Below are positions 24,028-35,375 of a stretch of DNA of 54,995 bases, one piece after another (position 1 is the first letter of the stretch; each line of letters begins with the position of its first letter). The translations under genes were made by a program, and so were the position numbers. The notes beneath the pieces are model-generated. The model was not told the origin of the DNA and did no database searches. It saw only the letters and a program-made list of their open reading frames with translations. Source of the DNA: Welwitschia mirabilis (taxonomy: Eukaryota; Gnetophyta; Gnetopsida; Welwitschiales); NCBI GenBank assembly GCA_051453625.1, contig JBOZIK010000001.1:259969814-260024808 (forward strand). The letters are read 5' to 3'.

Positions 24028-24252
24028 TGTGATTTTGATCTGAAAATTTTATACCATAAAGGAAAAGAAAATAAAGTTGTAGATGCTCTTAGTAGATGTA
24101 GCTATGTTAAAGCAATTATGATACTTCAAAATTACATACCTATTATTATTATAGAGCATCAAAATAAAGATGAAAATTATCAAAAACTAAACTATAAATT
24201 AGAAAATTCAATACATTTAGAAGACTTTAATATTGATTTAAAAGGTATTTAA
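24028..24252 (+). pseudogene. RNase H C-terminus and start of integrase
   Basis: An open stretch of 74 codons begins at the gap edge: CDFDLKILYHKGKENKVVDA then LSR (24028-24096). The DALSR motif (24082-24096) ends RNase H in plant Ty3/gypsy elements. The following residues (IMILQNYIPIIII, NIDLKGI) lead towards the integrase zinc-binding part. The 59-N gap before it fits the 20 or so residues expected, so the gap estimate is realistic here. Confidence 0.85.
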
Positions 24253-24532
24253 TTCAAAGGAAGACTTTTATTTTCTAATATGATTAAATTAGATAAAAGA
24301 TAATGTTTGAATTTTATAATCTTGCAATATCAGGTCATCATCAAGGAATAAGAATGTATAAAAATATGAACTAAAAATTTTGATAGCCAAGGATAAAAAA
24401 AGACATAGTAGAATTAGTATTAAAGTCTCTAAATTATTAGCAAGTTAAGGAAGAACATAAGAATCTAACATAACTACTTTATTCTTATAATGTTTTAAAA
24501 TATAAATGAAATGTAATTTTCATGGTATTTAT
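24253..24532 (+). pseudogene. Integrase zinc-binding region remnant
   Basis: The plus strand reads GHHQGIRMYKNMN at 24333-24371, a stop, and later IKKDIVELVLKSLNY, a stop, QVKEEHKNLT near 24400-24472. This is the HHCC-type N-terminal domain of integrase in reduced form: His residues are kept and the expected Cys pair is lost (Ser-Leu-Asn-Tyr in place of a Cys-x-x-Cys). Stops replace two Trp-like positions. The sequence ends at a gap of 424 N. Confidence 0.75.
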
Positions 24533-24956
24533 NNNNNNNNNNNNNNNNNNNNNNNNNNNNNNNNNNNNNNNNNNNNNNNNNNNNNNNNNNNNNNNNNNNN
24601 NNNNNNNNNNNNNNNNNNNNNNNNNNNNNNNNNNNNNNNNNNNNNNNNNNNNNNNNNNNNNNNNNNNNNNNNNNNNNNNNNNNNNNNNNNNNNNNNNNNN
24701 NNNNNNNNNNNNNNNNNNNNNNNNNNNNNNNNNNNNNNNNNNNNNNNNNNNNNNNNNNNNNNNNNNNNNNNNNNNNNNNNNNNNNNNNNNNNNNNNNNNN
24801 NNNNNNNNNNNNNNNNNNNNNNNNNNNNNNNNNNNNNNNNNNNNNNNNNNNNNNNNNNNNNNNNNNNNNNNNNNNNNNNNNNNNNNNNNNNNNNNNNNNN
24901 NNNNNNNNNNNNNNNNNNNNNNNNNNNNNNNNNNNNNNNNNNNNNNNNNNNNNNNN
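24533..24956. other. Assembly gap, 424 N, inside integrase
   Basis: The bases before the gap end in tggtatttat and the bases after it begin with the same ten bases. Joining on that overlap would keep the integrase reading order from linker to core with no missing residues, so the true gap may be zero. Confidence 0.8.
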
Positions 24957-25730
24957 TGGTATTTATATTGGGGTTTTCAAGAATCCTAAGAGGTAATAAC
25001 TCAATTATTATTATAATTAATAGAGTAACTAAGTTAGCACACTTCATTTTAATAAAGTATACTTATAGTTCTAAGGATACAAGTAAAGTATACATCTAGA
25101 ATGTTATTCATTTATATGGTATCTGCTTAGTAATTATTTTTAATAGAGATTCAAAATTTAGCTCTAAATTTTGGAAAGCACTACAATTGGGTTTAGAAAC
25201 CAAGCTAAATATCCACATTGCATTCCATTCTCAATTATATGATCAAGTAGAAAGAGTCAATCAAATCCTAAAAGATCTTCTTAGAGCATGTGTTATTGAT
25301 GAGCCTAAGAGTTAAGAAGAATGCCTACCATTAATGGAATTTCCATTTAATAATAGTTATCAATGTTATATTAAAATAGCTCCGTTTGAAGCTTTATATG
25401 ATAGGAAATTAGAGCATCCACTATAAGGACCTGAGGAAAGATTAACAATAGGACTAAAAATATTACAAGAAAATGAAAGATAAGATGAGAAGTATTAAGA
25501 ATAGACTCAAGAGAGTAGTAGATAGGTAGAAGATGTATGCAAATCATCAAAGAATAGACCTTGAATTCAAATTATATGATCATATCTTCCTTAATGTGTT
25601 ACTAATGAAATCAATTATGTAGGAAGTTAAGAGATCAAAATTAACCCTTAGATTTATTAGACTATTTTAGATATTAAAATGTGTTTGATCCTTTACATAC
25701 AAATGTGCTTTACCTTCATAATTGATGTAA
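24957..25730 (+). pseudogene. Integrase catalytic core and C-terminal domain, chromovirus-like
   Basis: Integrase inserts element DNA into the genome. The plus strand reads VTKLAHFILIKYTYSSKDTS (25024-25083), IIFNRDSKFSSKFW (25133-25174), FHSQLYDQVERVNQILKD, then LLRACVIDEPKS, a stop (25313-25315), ECLPLMEFPFNNSYQ and APFEALYDRK. The second catalytic Asp is changed to Asn (25142-25144); the catalytic Glu is kept (25250-25252). Beyond 25500 the C-terminal fold reads HIFLNVLLMKSIM and SKLTLRFIRLF. The APFEALYDRK string points to a Tekay/Del-like chromovirus (inference). No chromodomain can be seen before the 609-N gap at 25882. Confidence 0.9.
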
Positions 25731-25881
25731 ATATAATTTTTTCTTATGAATATGCTAATAAAGTATCATTCAAATTATTCTTATGTGTTAAATTAGTCTC
25801 ATATTTAAGATTAACTTAATTGTTTGATTATAGAGGAGCTAGAAGTAGTGTTGGATGGATGAACTATCACTTTACAGAATA

Positions 25882-26490
25882 NNNNNNNNNNNNNNNNNNN
25901 NNNNNNNNNNNNNNNNNNNNNNNNNNNNNNNNNNNNNNNNNNNNNNNNNNNNNNNNNNNNNNNNNNNNNNNNNNNNNNNNNNNNNNNNNNNNNNNNNNNN
26001 NNNNNNNNNNNNNNNNNNNNNNNNNNNNNNNNNNNNNNNNNNNNNNNNNNNNNNNNNNNNNNNNNNNNNNNNNNNNNNNNNNNNNNNNNNNNNNNNNNNN
26101 NNNNNNNNNNNNNNNNNNNNNNNNNNNNNNNNNNNNNNNNNNNNNNNNNNNNNNNNNNNNNNNNNNNNNNNNNNNNNNNNNNNNNNNNNNNNNNNNNNNN
26201 NNNNNNNNNNNNNNNNNNNNNNNNNNNNNNNNNNNNNNNNNNNNNNNNNNNNNNNNNNNNNNNNNNNNNNNNNNNNNNNNNNNNNNNNNNNNNNNNNNNN
26301 NNNNNNNNNNNNNNNNNNNNNNNNNNNNNNNNNNNNNNNNNNNNNNNNNNNNNNNNNNNNNNNNNNNNNNNNNNNNNNNNNNNNNNNNNNNNNNNNNNNN
26401 NNNNNNNNNNNNNNNNNNNNNNNNNNNNNNNNNNNNNNNNNNNNNNNNNNNNNNNNNNNNNNNNNNNNNNNNNNNNNNNNNNNNNNNNNN
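25882..26490. other. Assembly gap, 609 N
   Basis: Sized gap after the pol of the chromovirus-like element. A chromodomain or the polypurine tract and LTR start could lie in it. Frames that cross it are artefacts. Confidence 0.95.
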
Positions 26491-27433
26491 AATCTTTGAT
26501 TAGTAAGTGTAATGATATAATTATGAGAATATCTAAATTATGTAATACATTTTAATACCAAATTTTAATGAAAATTTTTTTTTCTTTAATGAGAATCAAT
26601 GTGTAGCCTTACAATTAATAATATATCATATTTCTTATGTTAAAAATTTATTTTTAATTATTTTTATTCATAAGGTCGCTTAATTAATTAATCTTCATTT
26701 TAAATTATTTTATTGTTTTCAATAATAATGATAATTATAATAATTTTAAGATTAAATAAATATATTTGTAATTAGACAAGTCATTCACATGGTTAAATTG
26801 TTAAATTAAAAAACAATCACATGGAGGTGTAAATAATATTAAGATGTCTATAAAAATGCCATGTAATATCTTTATTTGAATCATTTATCTGTGTACCATA
26901 TTCATATCTAAAAATAAGGAAAAAAAACCCTAATATTACTTAGTAAAAGTAAAAGAATAATAAGTAAGTAAAAACTAAGAGTACTATTTTCAATTATGAC
27001 AATTTCTTACATTTAACAATGACATTTTATTACATTTAATTATAACATTTTTTTTACATTTTTTTCTTGTGATTTATGTTGTTGATGTGATAGATCATGA
27101 AGACTGTAAACATGTGAATAAGAACATGTACCCTTATCCATAAACCAAAAAGGATAAATAAGTAAAATTTATTCTATTATTACTTTTATCCTTATTGATA
27201 TTTGTGAAGGTACTTTATGCATAAAATATTATTTTTCACGTTCTATCACATGGAAATTTGAAATTGAAGCATTTGTTCTTCCAATGCATTTCAAGTATGT
27301 TTTACATTAATTATGATTCTATAAAGGATTAAGAAGGAACTAGTATGAGATAATGATGCATGTAATTAATCTTGCTAATCAAAGAAAGGAAATTACTCAT
27401 CCAAATTAGATGCATAAAGTAAAACTTATAGCA
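26491..27433 (+). other. Probable 3' region or LTR U3 start, no gene
   Basis: AT-rich, no coding motif. 'gtctataaaaatgcc' near 26846 is TATA-like but weak. Position after pol and before the sub-repeats at 27434-27638 suggests the left part of a 3' LTR, with no defined start. Confidence 0.3.
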
Positions 27434-27638
27434 TGATTCATATATTACTTTTACTTCTTACACAAGCTCTTATAACTTCTTATTGATCAATCTTATCACT
27501 AGTTATTCATATGTTAATGTCACTTTTATAAAAGCTCATCTAACTTGTCATTGATCAATATTGTCATTGTCATTCATATGTCCATATCACTTTTTCACAA
27601 AGTCCATCCAACTTATCATTAATCAATCTTATGAATTA
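27434..27638 (+). repeat. 68-bp tandem sub-repeats in probable LTR U3
   Basis: Units at 27475-27542 and 27543-27610 are each 68 bp and share 'cattgatcaatnttgtca', 'attcatatg' and 'cactttt...aaagctcatc'. A partial unit precedes them (27434-27474) and another follows (27611-27638). Short tandem repeats just upstream of a TATA box are common in plant LTR enhancers (family knowledge); no other copy of this LTR was found in the window. Confidence 0.75.
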
Positions 27639-27724
27639 AAAGAGATTTATTTACCTTATGGATAAAATGATGTTTGTGGTTTTTAACCAATTATTATATT
27701 AAGAACCTCTAGTACACCATTTAT

Positions 27725-27734
27725 CTATAAATAG
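27725..27734 (+). promoter_or_regulatory. TATA box of probable LTR promoter
   Basis: ctataaatag, a canonical plant TATA box, lies about 90 bp after the sub-repeat array and is followed by a pyrimidine-rich stretch (ttctcttttttcttctt). This order of sub-repeats, TATA and transcribed R region fits an LTR promoter of the chromovirus-like element upstream. The 76-N gap at 27764-27839 begins 30 bp later. Confidence 0.5.
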
Positions 27735-27839
27735 AGTTCTCTTTTTTCTTCTTAAACTAATATNNNNNNNNNNNNNNNNNNNNNNNNNNNNNNNNNNNNN
27801 NNNNNNNNNNNNNNNNNNNNNNNNNNNNNNNNNNNNNNN

Positions 27840-28135
27840 TTAGAGCTTAGAGCTTAGAGCTTGGAGCTTGAATCTTAAAGATTGAAAGGTTAGAACTAGA
27901 ATCTTGAAGCTTAGGACTTCATTAATCTTCTTTAAGAATCATCAATATTTAGCTTCATTTCTTGCATTAGGCCTATGCATATGATGATAGTATTAATATG
28001 GCATTAATATTGTCTCTCTCATTGGCTAAGACTAAAATTAGAGAGAAATTTTAAGGATCTATTTACATGCTTAGTTGATGCAATTACCAATCGATATTGT
28101 CCCTCCCATTGACCTAGAATAAAATGAGGAAAAGA
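27840..28135 (+). repeat. Heptamer repeat and imperfect internal duplication
   Basis: Immediately after the 76-N gap is a decaying TTAGAGC-type heptamer run (27840-27870), which probably caused the gap. Further on, 'atattgtctctctcattggc' at 28007-28026 recurs as 'atattgtccctcccattgac' at 28094-28113 with similar flanks, period about 87 bp. Both lie in the likely R/U5 part of the LTR. Confidence 0.6.
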
Positions 28136-29273
28136 GTTAAGTGACTTTCAAACATGGTTGGCTTCTATTGTCTAATGGACATTTTGGTTAAGTAACCAAG
28201 GGATTTACTATAACTTTAGATATCCATGTTCTTTAATATTATCTTATTATTAAAATGTACTTTGCTTTATATTTGCATTATAATTCTTATTAGGATGAAT
28301 GATTCTAATTGTCAAAAATCTATTTATTCTAGGTACTACTTACTAGAAAATTATAAGGCTTATGGTATTTTATGCATTAATTATTATTATTAGTTAAATT
28401 TATATTATTTATAATTATGCTTTATGCACTTTGAATACTAATTATTATTAATCTTTAGTTACTTTATTAATTTTTATTTCTATAAATTAGTATGAATTCT
28501 CTTATCCTTAGTTTAGTTGAATTTTACTTCTTTTCTAAAAGTGAAGTATAACTTAAGAAAGACATAACTCATTTAATACTAAGTAAAACTTTATCAAATT
28601 TTTTGTTTAGGTTTAAAATCATGTTAATAATTTAAAATCCCTTGAAATAATAATTTTTAAAATTTATTTTAAAATAGTAAGTAAAGTGTTCAGTTTTCAA
28701 AATTAACATAATGTTCTGGGTAAACACTATATAGTCCACCCTGTGGATAATTCAATAATATTTTTAATATGTATTTACATATTTAAAAACCCCTAGTCTA
28801 TTAAATGTTATAGCCATTTTAGTAAAGGGTATTATTTTAGCAACTCTAAAATTTAGGCAGATCTTATACTTAAAGTTTGACCTTATGAAATGTATCTATA
28901 CTAATTTAAAATTGATAAAATTAGTTTTTATGGATAACATGGTTAGTATAGTTTACAAAAGGTAATTATAATTTATTTTTACATTTTTAAATAATTAATT
29001 ACAAATTTTTAGATTTAATGCCTTTTAAAAGCTAAGAAAATTTGCAAATAATTTTAATAATTATAGAAAATTATCTAATGTAAGTACCAAAATATTTTAA
29101 ACACTACATATGATTTCTAGTTAATTTAAATTTATTTTTAAATAATTTTATATTTATTTATTGATATTTAAATCTTTATTCTTACATTCAAACATAAATA
29201 TTTGGGTTGTCTACTTAATAATTCTAAAGATGTGTAGTCCAATTACTTAGATTTATTAATATTTTTTTGATTC

Positions 29274-29274
<1 letters not shown>
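28136..29274. other. AT-rich, nothing recognised
   Basis: No open frame with a motif, no repeat beyond simple T and A runs. Confidence 0.3.
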
Positions 29275-29312
<38 letters not shown>

Positions 29313-29398
29313 GATATAAATACATAAAATTTATAAATATATATATATATATAATTTTGATATAAATACATAAAATTTATAAAGGAGATTTAGAAATT
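29275..29398. repeat. (AT)n microsatellite and 46-bp tandem pair
   Basis: An alternating AT run at about 29275-29306 is followed by two near-identical units beginning 'aattttgatataaataca' at 29307 and 29353 (period 46), separated by a second AT run. This is probably slippage or a recent local duplication. Confidence 0.85.
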
Positions 29399-29519
29399 TG
29401 GTCAATCCCATCAATGGAGCATGTTTCTATAATAGAACTTGGATGTATTAATGTGCTTTACTTGAAAAGAATTACTATAATGTAAGAAAATAAAGGGATG
29501 ACTTATTTCATTTATTTTC

Positions 29520-30368
29520 ACTATTATGATTTGCAAAAAAATTATTTTACTTATATTTTACTTTTATGTAAAACCAAAATGATGGTTATATACTTTATTT
29601 TTCTTCTATATGATTATTTTCATAAAAGAAACCCGATGACGATTAGAATTATTTTTACTAAGTAAAAAGTCTATTAAATATTCACATAATTGTATGCATG
29701 CATTTGTATGGTCTATTCATTTAAATAAATTAATATAATCTCAATAATTATTTAGTTACTTACTTGGATTTCGTCACCAAAGTGGGTTGCATTATACTTT
29801 TATTCATAGACCTCAATACTATACTATCCTACCCATCCATGGACTTACTTCAAGTTAATATTTTAATCCCTTTGTATCAAAGAATNNNNNNNNNNNNNNN
29901 NNNNNNNNNNNNNNNNNNNNNNNNNNNNNNNNNNNNNNNNNNNNNNNNNNNNNNNNNNNNNNNNNNNNNNNNNNNNNNNNNNNNNTATGTATTTTATTTA
30001 GATTTTTGTTACTATAATCCTAAATGTAAAGATGATCCAGTTTGTTTGTCTTTTCCTTTTTATATAATTGTTCATATAAAATAAACCTAATAATGACCAA
30101 AATTATTACAAATAAGTAAATAATACACTTAATATCTACATTAGATAGAATTGTATTCATGCATTTGTATGGTTTATTTATTGAATGGGGCTAAATCAAG
30201 ATAGTTCTAATACTGATCATTTTCATAATTGGATTTCACCATCAAGGTGGGTTGCATTACATTTTTAAATAACATGCTTCTAGAGGTGGATTTTATCATC
30301 ATTCTCATATCCTACCCATGCATGAACGTACTCCAACTTATTATCCTAAACCCTTGGCATCAAAGGAT
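29520..30368. repeat. Tandem duplicated block around 100-N gap (about 0.37 kb twice)
   Basis: Copy 1 is about 29520-29885, gap 29886-29985, copy 2 is 29986-30368. Shared blocks include 'tgcatttgtatggt', 'ggatttc.ccaa.gtgggttgcatta' and 'tatcctacccat.catg'. Divergence is higher than in most other pairs. Plus-strand frames in both copies open with similar residues (MDFVTKVGCI and MDFTIKVGCI) but do not stay parallel, so no protein is called. Confidence 0.75.
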
Positions 30369-31040
30369 CATGTTTCACAATCTAAAAATGTTTCAGGAAA
30401 GCGGGGTCACTTGTAGTATGCATCTCTCTCACATATTGCATGTCACTTATATTAGGGGTATATTGAGGTGACATGTTCATATAGTTTAAAATCTAAAGTA
30501 TAATTAACTCATGTTTAGAGGATGGCTAGATATTGATTGGGAATTCCATTAATAGGAGTTTCAACCTCCTATTATATGTGTTAGGAACTATCCTAAAACT
30601 TATCCATTATATGTGATAAAACAAGTTAACATCTCATCAACTTAACACAATATATTTTTACGTGGAAAAATAAAATTTAGGAATAAATATAGGAAATAAT
30701 TTTGACATCATTATTGTATTCAAATCAAAAGGGTTCATAGTTAAGTATTAATTATGTTATTTAATTATTTTATATATTATAATGTTTTAATAGGTTCTAA
30801 ATAGGAATTGATCCTAGATTCCATTGTGCATGTCAGTTAACAATGCTCAAAGTTAGCCTACTCCCAAAGGAGGAGCTTAAAAATCCATGTTAATAGTTGA
30901 TGCTCTAAGTGTTTCANNNNNNNNNNNNNNNNNNNNNNNNNNNNNNNNNNNNNNNNNNNNNNNNNNNNNNNNNNNNNNNNNNNNNNNNNNNNNNNNNNNN
31001 NNNGTGATTAGAACTACTACATAATTTTTTGAAGTTTGAT
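30369..31040. other. Unassigned sequence with 87-N gap
   Basis: No coding motif. It holds a sized gap at 30917-31003 with unlike flanks. Somewhat less AT-rich than its surroundings near 30380-30470. Confidence 0.3.
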
Positions 31041-31557
31041 GTTATAACTGTCTATTCCCATAAGCAAAAATTGATTACTTTCTAGAGATGACTCTTGAAC
31101 ATAGATTTTGATGTATTTTCATTCAAAGAAATTATGGCATCATTGATTTAGATGATGATGTCAGCATTTTCAACTAGATTATCTTTAAATTTTAGTATGT
31201 TATCTAAAATACATCATTTTATCTAAAATTGTTATGGAAAAGTGCATAAGNNNNNNNNNNNNNNNNNNNNNNNNNNNNNNNNNNNNNNNNNNNNNNNNNN
31301 NNNNNNNNNNNNNNNNNNNNNNNNNNNNNNNNNNNNNNNNNNNNNNNNNNCATGATTATCTATTCCCATAAGCGAAAATTGATTTCTTTCTAGAGATGAC
31401 TCTCGAACATAGTTTTGATGCATTTTCATTTAAAGAAATTATGGCATAATTGATCTAAATGATGGTGTCGGCCTTTTCAAATAGATTATCTTTGAATTTT
31501 AGTATGTTCTCTAGAATACATCATTTTATCTCAAATTCTCATGGAAAAGTACATAAG
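31041..31557. repeat. Tandem duplicated block around 100-N gap (about 0.21 kb twice)
   Basis: Copy 1 is 31041-31250, gap 31251-31350, copy 2 is 31351-31557. Both run from 'tctattcccataagc' to 'atggaaaagt.cataag'. Differences are scattered single bases. Confidence 0.85.
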
Positions 31558-31821
31558 TTTAGAAACTATATTAAAAAGAAATAGACATAATTTTATTATA
31601 AAGGCTATTTTATTATATTTGTTTAAGATAAATTAATCAAATGTACTTGATTTAGATGTTAATTTTTGCATGTTATTAGACCTCCAACAAGACTTTTGTT
31701 AGACTCTTAATGAAAAACTCAAGAAAGACTAATCTAACATGAAAAAATTCTAGAGAAAAAACATATTCAATCATGATAATAATATATTATTTATAAAATT
31801 AATGATAATTTTTTTAATTTT
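31558..31821. other. No gene seen
   Basis: AT-rich sequence between two duplicated blocks. No motif found. Confidence 0.3.
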
Positions 31822-32479
31822 TCGAGCAAATTCTTTTAAAAATGGATGGTCTACTCCCAACCAAAGTTAACTTTTCTCTCAAAGTTTAAAAGATATAAAA
31901 ATTTAATACAACTTTTAAGAACATGGTAAAAGTTTTAAAACTAAAGTTTTCATAACATAACTTTTTATTATGATACAGACTTGAAAAACATAACAATACA
32001 AAATTCAAACTAGCATGCATACAAGGAACAATGCAATTTTAACCAAATGATCATTTATGAGAAAATATTCGTTCTAATTTTTCATCCATTTTACGTTGTT
32101 TNNNNNNNNNNNNNNNNNNNNNNNNNNNNNNNNNNNNNNNNNNNNNNNNNNNNNNNNNNNNNNNNNNNNNNNNNNNNNNNNNNNNNNNNNNNNNNNNNNN
32201 NTAGAGAAAATTCTTTGAAAAAGATGCCCTACACCCAACCAAATTTAACTTTATTCTCAAAGTTTAAAAGATATAAAATTTTAATACAACTTTTAAGAAC
32301 ATGATAAAAGTTTTTAAAAGAATGTTTTCATAACATGACTTTTTATTATGATGTAGACTAGGAAAACATGATAATACAAATGTCAAAATAGCATGTATAC
32401 AAGGACAAGTACAATTTTAACCAAATGATCATTTATGAGAAAATAGTATTTCTAATGTTTCATCAATTTTATGTTGTTT
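31822..32479. repeat. Tandem duplicated block around 100-N gap (about 0.28 kb twice)
   Basis: Copy 1 is 31822-32101, gap 32102-32201, copy 2 is 32202-32479. Both run from 'caaattctt' through 'tctcaaagtttaaaagata' and 'accaaatgatcatttatga' to 'ttgttt'. Confidence 0.85.
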
Positions 32480-32579
32480 TCATAAGAGGTCCTTTTAGAA
32501 TTTTATAAAATTATTCATTTTTTCCACAATTTGCTAATCCAAGTTTTGTATTCTTATGAAAAATATTCAAGAAATGTCT

Positions 32580-33440
32580 TACTAGAAGAAGAAGAAGAAG
32601 AAGGAAAATATTGAGGATGAGGTAAAGAAGAAGAAAGAAGAGAATAAGCCTCTTAAATAGGTTCTTTACCTTTATAGCAAGTTATTGGAGGTACATAAGG
32701 TGTAACATATGAAGAAATAGTATGAATAGGATAAGGATCATGCTATATTTCTTCTTGTTGTTGCTCTACATACTACTATTGTTGTTGTTCTAGAATCCAA
32801 TTTGTATTCCTATACTTTTCAAGAAGTGATGGTTTCAATGCAAGCTCTCTTTTAACCTTCATAATGTAAGGTTTGGTACAGGTTATTATGGATAATATCA
32901 AAAACTATTCAGGGAAATGAAAGATTACTCCTATGTCCTATGTGATTGATGATGATTATAAATAGAAATTTGGTAATGTCAAAATTAGGTATTCCTAAAT
33001 AATTCTAATGAGGTTTAGGTGGTTAGTATAAGAATCTTTGACATCTAAAGTAAAAAGGGCATTATAAATAATAAAGAGAGAAAAGGTAAGTTGGTTTTTA
33101 TGTAAAAACATAAAATGTAAAGCTCCTTCTTTATTAGATGCATATTCTACATCTAAGGCATGACAAAAATATTCTAAAATTTTTATTAAAGTAGGNNNNN
33201 NNNNNATATATGATAATGAATTACAAATAGTTTTCCATTATGAAATTTTGTATTTTTGTAGAATTTAAGCACTCATATAGAGTATAGAATCAATTGTCCT
33301 ATTTTATCAAGTAGTTTCATCCTCTAGCATTAATCCTTGCTAAGTATAATGGATTGTACATGCTTAAAGATAAGAGAAAAATTCCTTCTGCAATGAAGGT
33401 TCCTTGTATTTTGCTCATTTTTATAAAACATGAACACTAG
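32580..33440 (-). pseudogene. Unassigned retroelement-associated ORF remnant
   Basis: The minus strand reads coherently in pieces: MSKIQGTFIAEGIFLLSLSM near 33360-33420, then ILEYFCHALDVEYASNKEGA with LHFMFLHKNQLTFSLF (about 33080-33190), then IIYNALFTLDVKD, and MKVKRELALKPSLLEKYRN near 32810-32870, followed by a Gln-rich run (tgttgttgtt on the plus strand, 32780-32792). The layout resembles the long plant-specific ORF that often accompanies Ty3/gypsy elements (a conserved helical domain with a low-complexity tail), but I cannot name the family with confidence. A 10-N gap at 33196-33205 and several stops break it. It lies downstream, on the same strand, of the Athila-like copy at 34.5-37.9 kb and may belong to an older insertion. 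Confidence 0.35.
32584..32604. repeat. (GAA)n microsatellite
   Basis: About seven GAA units inside the unassigned minus-strand ORF remnant. On that strand they read as a Ser/Phe-type low-complexity run depending on frame. Confidence 0.9.
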
Positions 33441-33891
33441 AACAAGGAAAAAATAGAAGAATAATAGATAGGAGAAGAGAAAAAGTAAAAGAATGTATTA
33501 TTAAGTTTAAAAAATCAATTTAGAAATGAGATTCATCAAAAAAATCATGATAGATGAATGAAAATAAATTGATAGGAATACTCTATGAGCTAACAAATGC
33601 AAAAGAAAGTTGAAAATGAAGTTTGGATGTTATTAATAATAAAAGGATAGTAGTGGCAATGGATATAGGTAATAAAGCTAACCATTTATAAAGAAAATGT
33701 ATGTAGCTTGACTGGGGAATGAAAAGTAGAATAAATAGGGTGCTAAGCTTATAAGAATAGCTAAAAGGAGAGTTGTATGTATTTATAGAGATGAGGATAA
33801 AAAAGGACCATAGGACTATTTAATTTCATCAATGGGTTGGATTGATTAGTCATGGATCAAGGCATGGATCAAAAGATTACTTTAAAAAAAA

Positions 33892-33922
<31 letters not shown>

Positions 33923-34464
33923 ATTATGTTTTTAGATGTATTTTCTTATAGAGTAAAGTGGTAAAATTAGCTATAAAAATGGGTTAAACAAATGCATACC
34001 ATAAATCCTTATGAATGTAAAAGATAAAAGACCTATATTAATAGCTACTTTATTCAGATATTTGTGTACTTTACGTATATTTTAATGGATTAAAAGTTTA
34101 AACAATAAGATATTAATTAAGTAAACCTATAAAACTTTAAAACTCAGTAAGAAAATTCTTAATTATAAATTCTAGAGAAAGTAATCACAAGAGAATCTCC
34201 AAATTCCATATTTTCTTCTAATAATTTACCTTTTCCATAATTACACATATCCCTTGTTTCAAGCATTCGGATTATATCCAGTGTTATGACATTTTATTCC
34301 AACAAAATTATGTTATTTATTAAGAAAATTAGTAATGCATTGCCAGCAAGCATATATGGCCTTGACATAGTTGATTATGTCATGAGTAAATCATTAAAGC
34401 TACATTGCCATCAAGTGTCTATAGCCTTGATGTAGTTAACTAAATATAATAATTTGATGAAAAT
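33441..34464. other. No gene; contains (CA)n microsatellite
   Basis: The only structured element is an (AC)n run at about 33890-33914. Two similar short segments, 'cattgccagcaagcatatatggccttgac' near 34337 and 'cattgccatcaagtgtctatagccttgat' near 34403, form an imperfect direct repeat with period about 66 bp. Confidence 0.6.
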
Positions 34465-35195
34465 AAAATGTGTTTTTCAAAAAGAGACATTTTATTTTCT
34501 TTTAGTTTTACTCTCATATTCATCCTTTTTTATGCACGTTTGAGGGGCCATTAGCTATTAGCCTAATTAAAAAATATCTTATCCCCATATGATAGTAGAT
34601 TATATTTTTTAAATCATATTTTCCAAAATCAAAGACANNNNNNNNNNNNNNNNNNNNNNNNNNNNNNNNNNNNNNNNNNNNNNNNNNNNNNNNNNNNNNN
34701 NNNNNNNNNNNNNNNNNNNNNNNNNNNNNNNNNNNNNNNNNNNNNNNNNNNNNNNNNNNNNNNNNNNNNNNNNNNNNNNNNNNNNNNNNNNNNNNNNNNN
34801 NNNNNNNNNNNNNNNNNNNNNNNNNNNNNNNNNNNNNNNNNNNNNNNNNNNNNNNNNNNNNNNNNNNNNNNNNNNNNNNNNNNNNNNNNNNNNNNNNNNN
34901 NNNNNNNNNNNNNNNNNNNNNNNNNNNNNNNNNNNNNNNNNNNNNNNNNNNNNNNNNNNNNNNNNNNNNNNNNNNNNNNNNNNNNNNNNNNNNNNNNNNN
35001 AAAATGTGTTTTTGAAAATGAAGCGTTTTATTTTCTTTTATTTCTACTCTCATATTCATCCTTTCTTTTGCACATTTGAGGGATCATTAGCTATTATCCT
35101 AATTAAAAAATATCTTATCCCATAAAATGCTTATTAAAAAAAGGTCTAGTAGTAGATTACACTTTTTCCAATCATATTTTCCAAAATCAGAGACA
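34465..35195. repeat. Duplicated block around 363-N gap (about 0.18 kb twice)
   Basis: Copy 1 is 34465-34637, gap 34638-35000, copy 2 is 35001-35195. Both run from 'aaaatgtgttttt' to 'ccaaaatca.agaca'; copy 2 has an insertion near 35125-35148. Inverted, the segment matches the 3' block of the plus-strand copies (8513-8620 and 50340-50420). This is the only duplicated pair with a gap larger than 100 N. Confidence 0.8.
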
Positions 35196-35375
35196 TCAAG
35201 TGAAATTAACCTTAATACGATAACTCAAAAATAAGCANNNNNNNNNNNNNNNNNNNNNNNNNNNNNNNNNNNNNNNNNNNNNNNNNNNNNNNNNNNNNNN
35301 NNNNNNNNNNNNNNNNNNNNNNNNNNNNNNNNNNNNNACCTTAATACGATAACTCAAAAATAAGCATAACCATTT
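35135..35375 (-). pseudogene. Possible integrase C-terminal remnant and 29-bp gap duplication
   Basis: The minus strand reads LSYRIKVNFT, a stop, CL, a stop, FWKI, a stop, LEKV (35150-35235), aligning with the 8347-8560 segment of the plus copy. The bases 35209-35237 recur exactly at 35338-35366 across a 100-N gap, so LSYRIK appears twice. The gap is probably an unmerged overlap. The integrase assignment is weak, as for the sister copies. Confidence 0.45.

Noticed and set aside
33890-33914. (CA)n run as a regulatory element
   Set aside because: A simple microsatellite with nothing around it to support a function.
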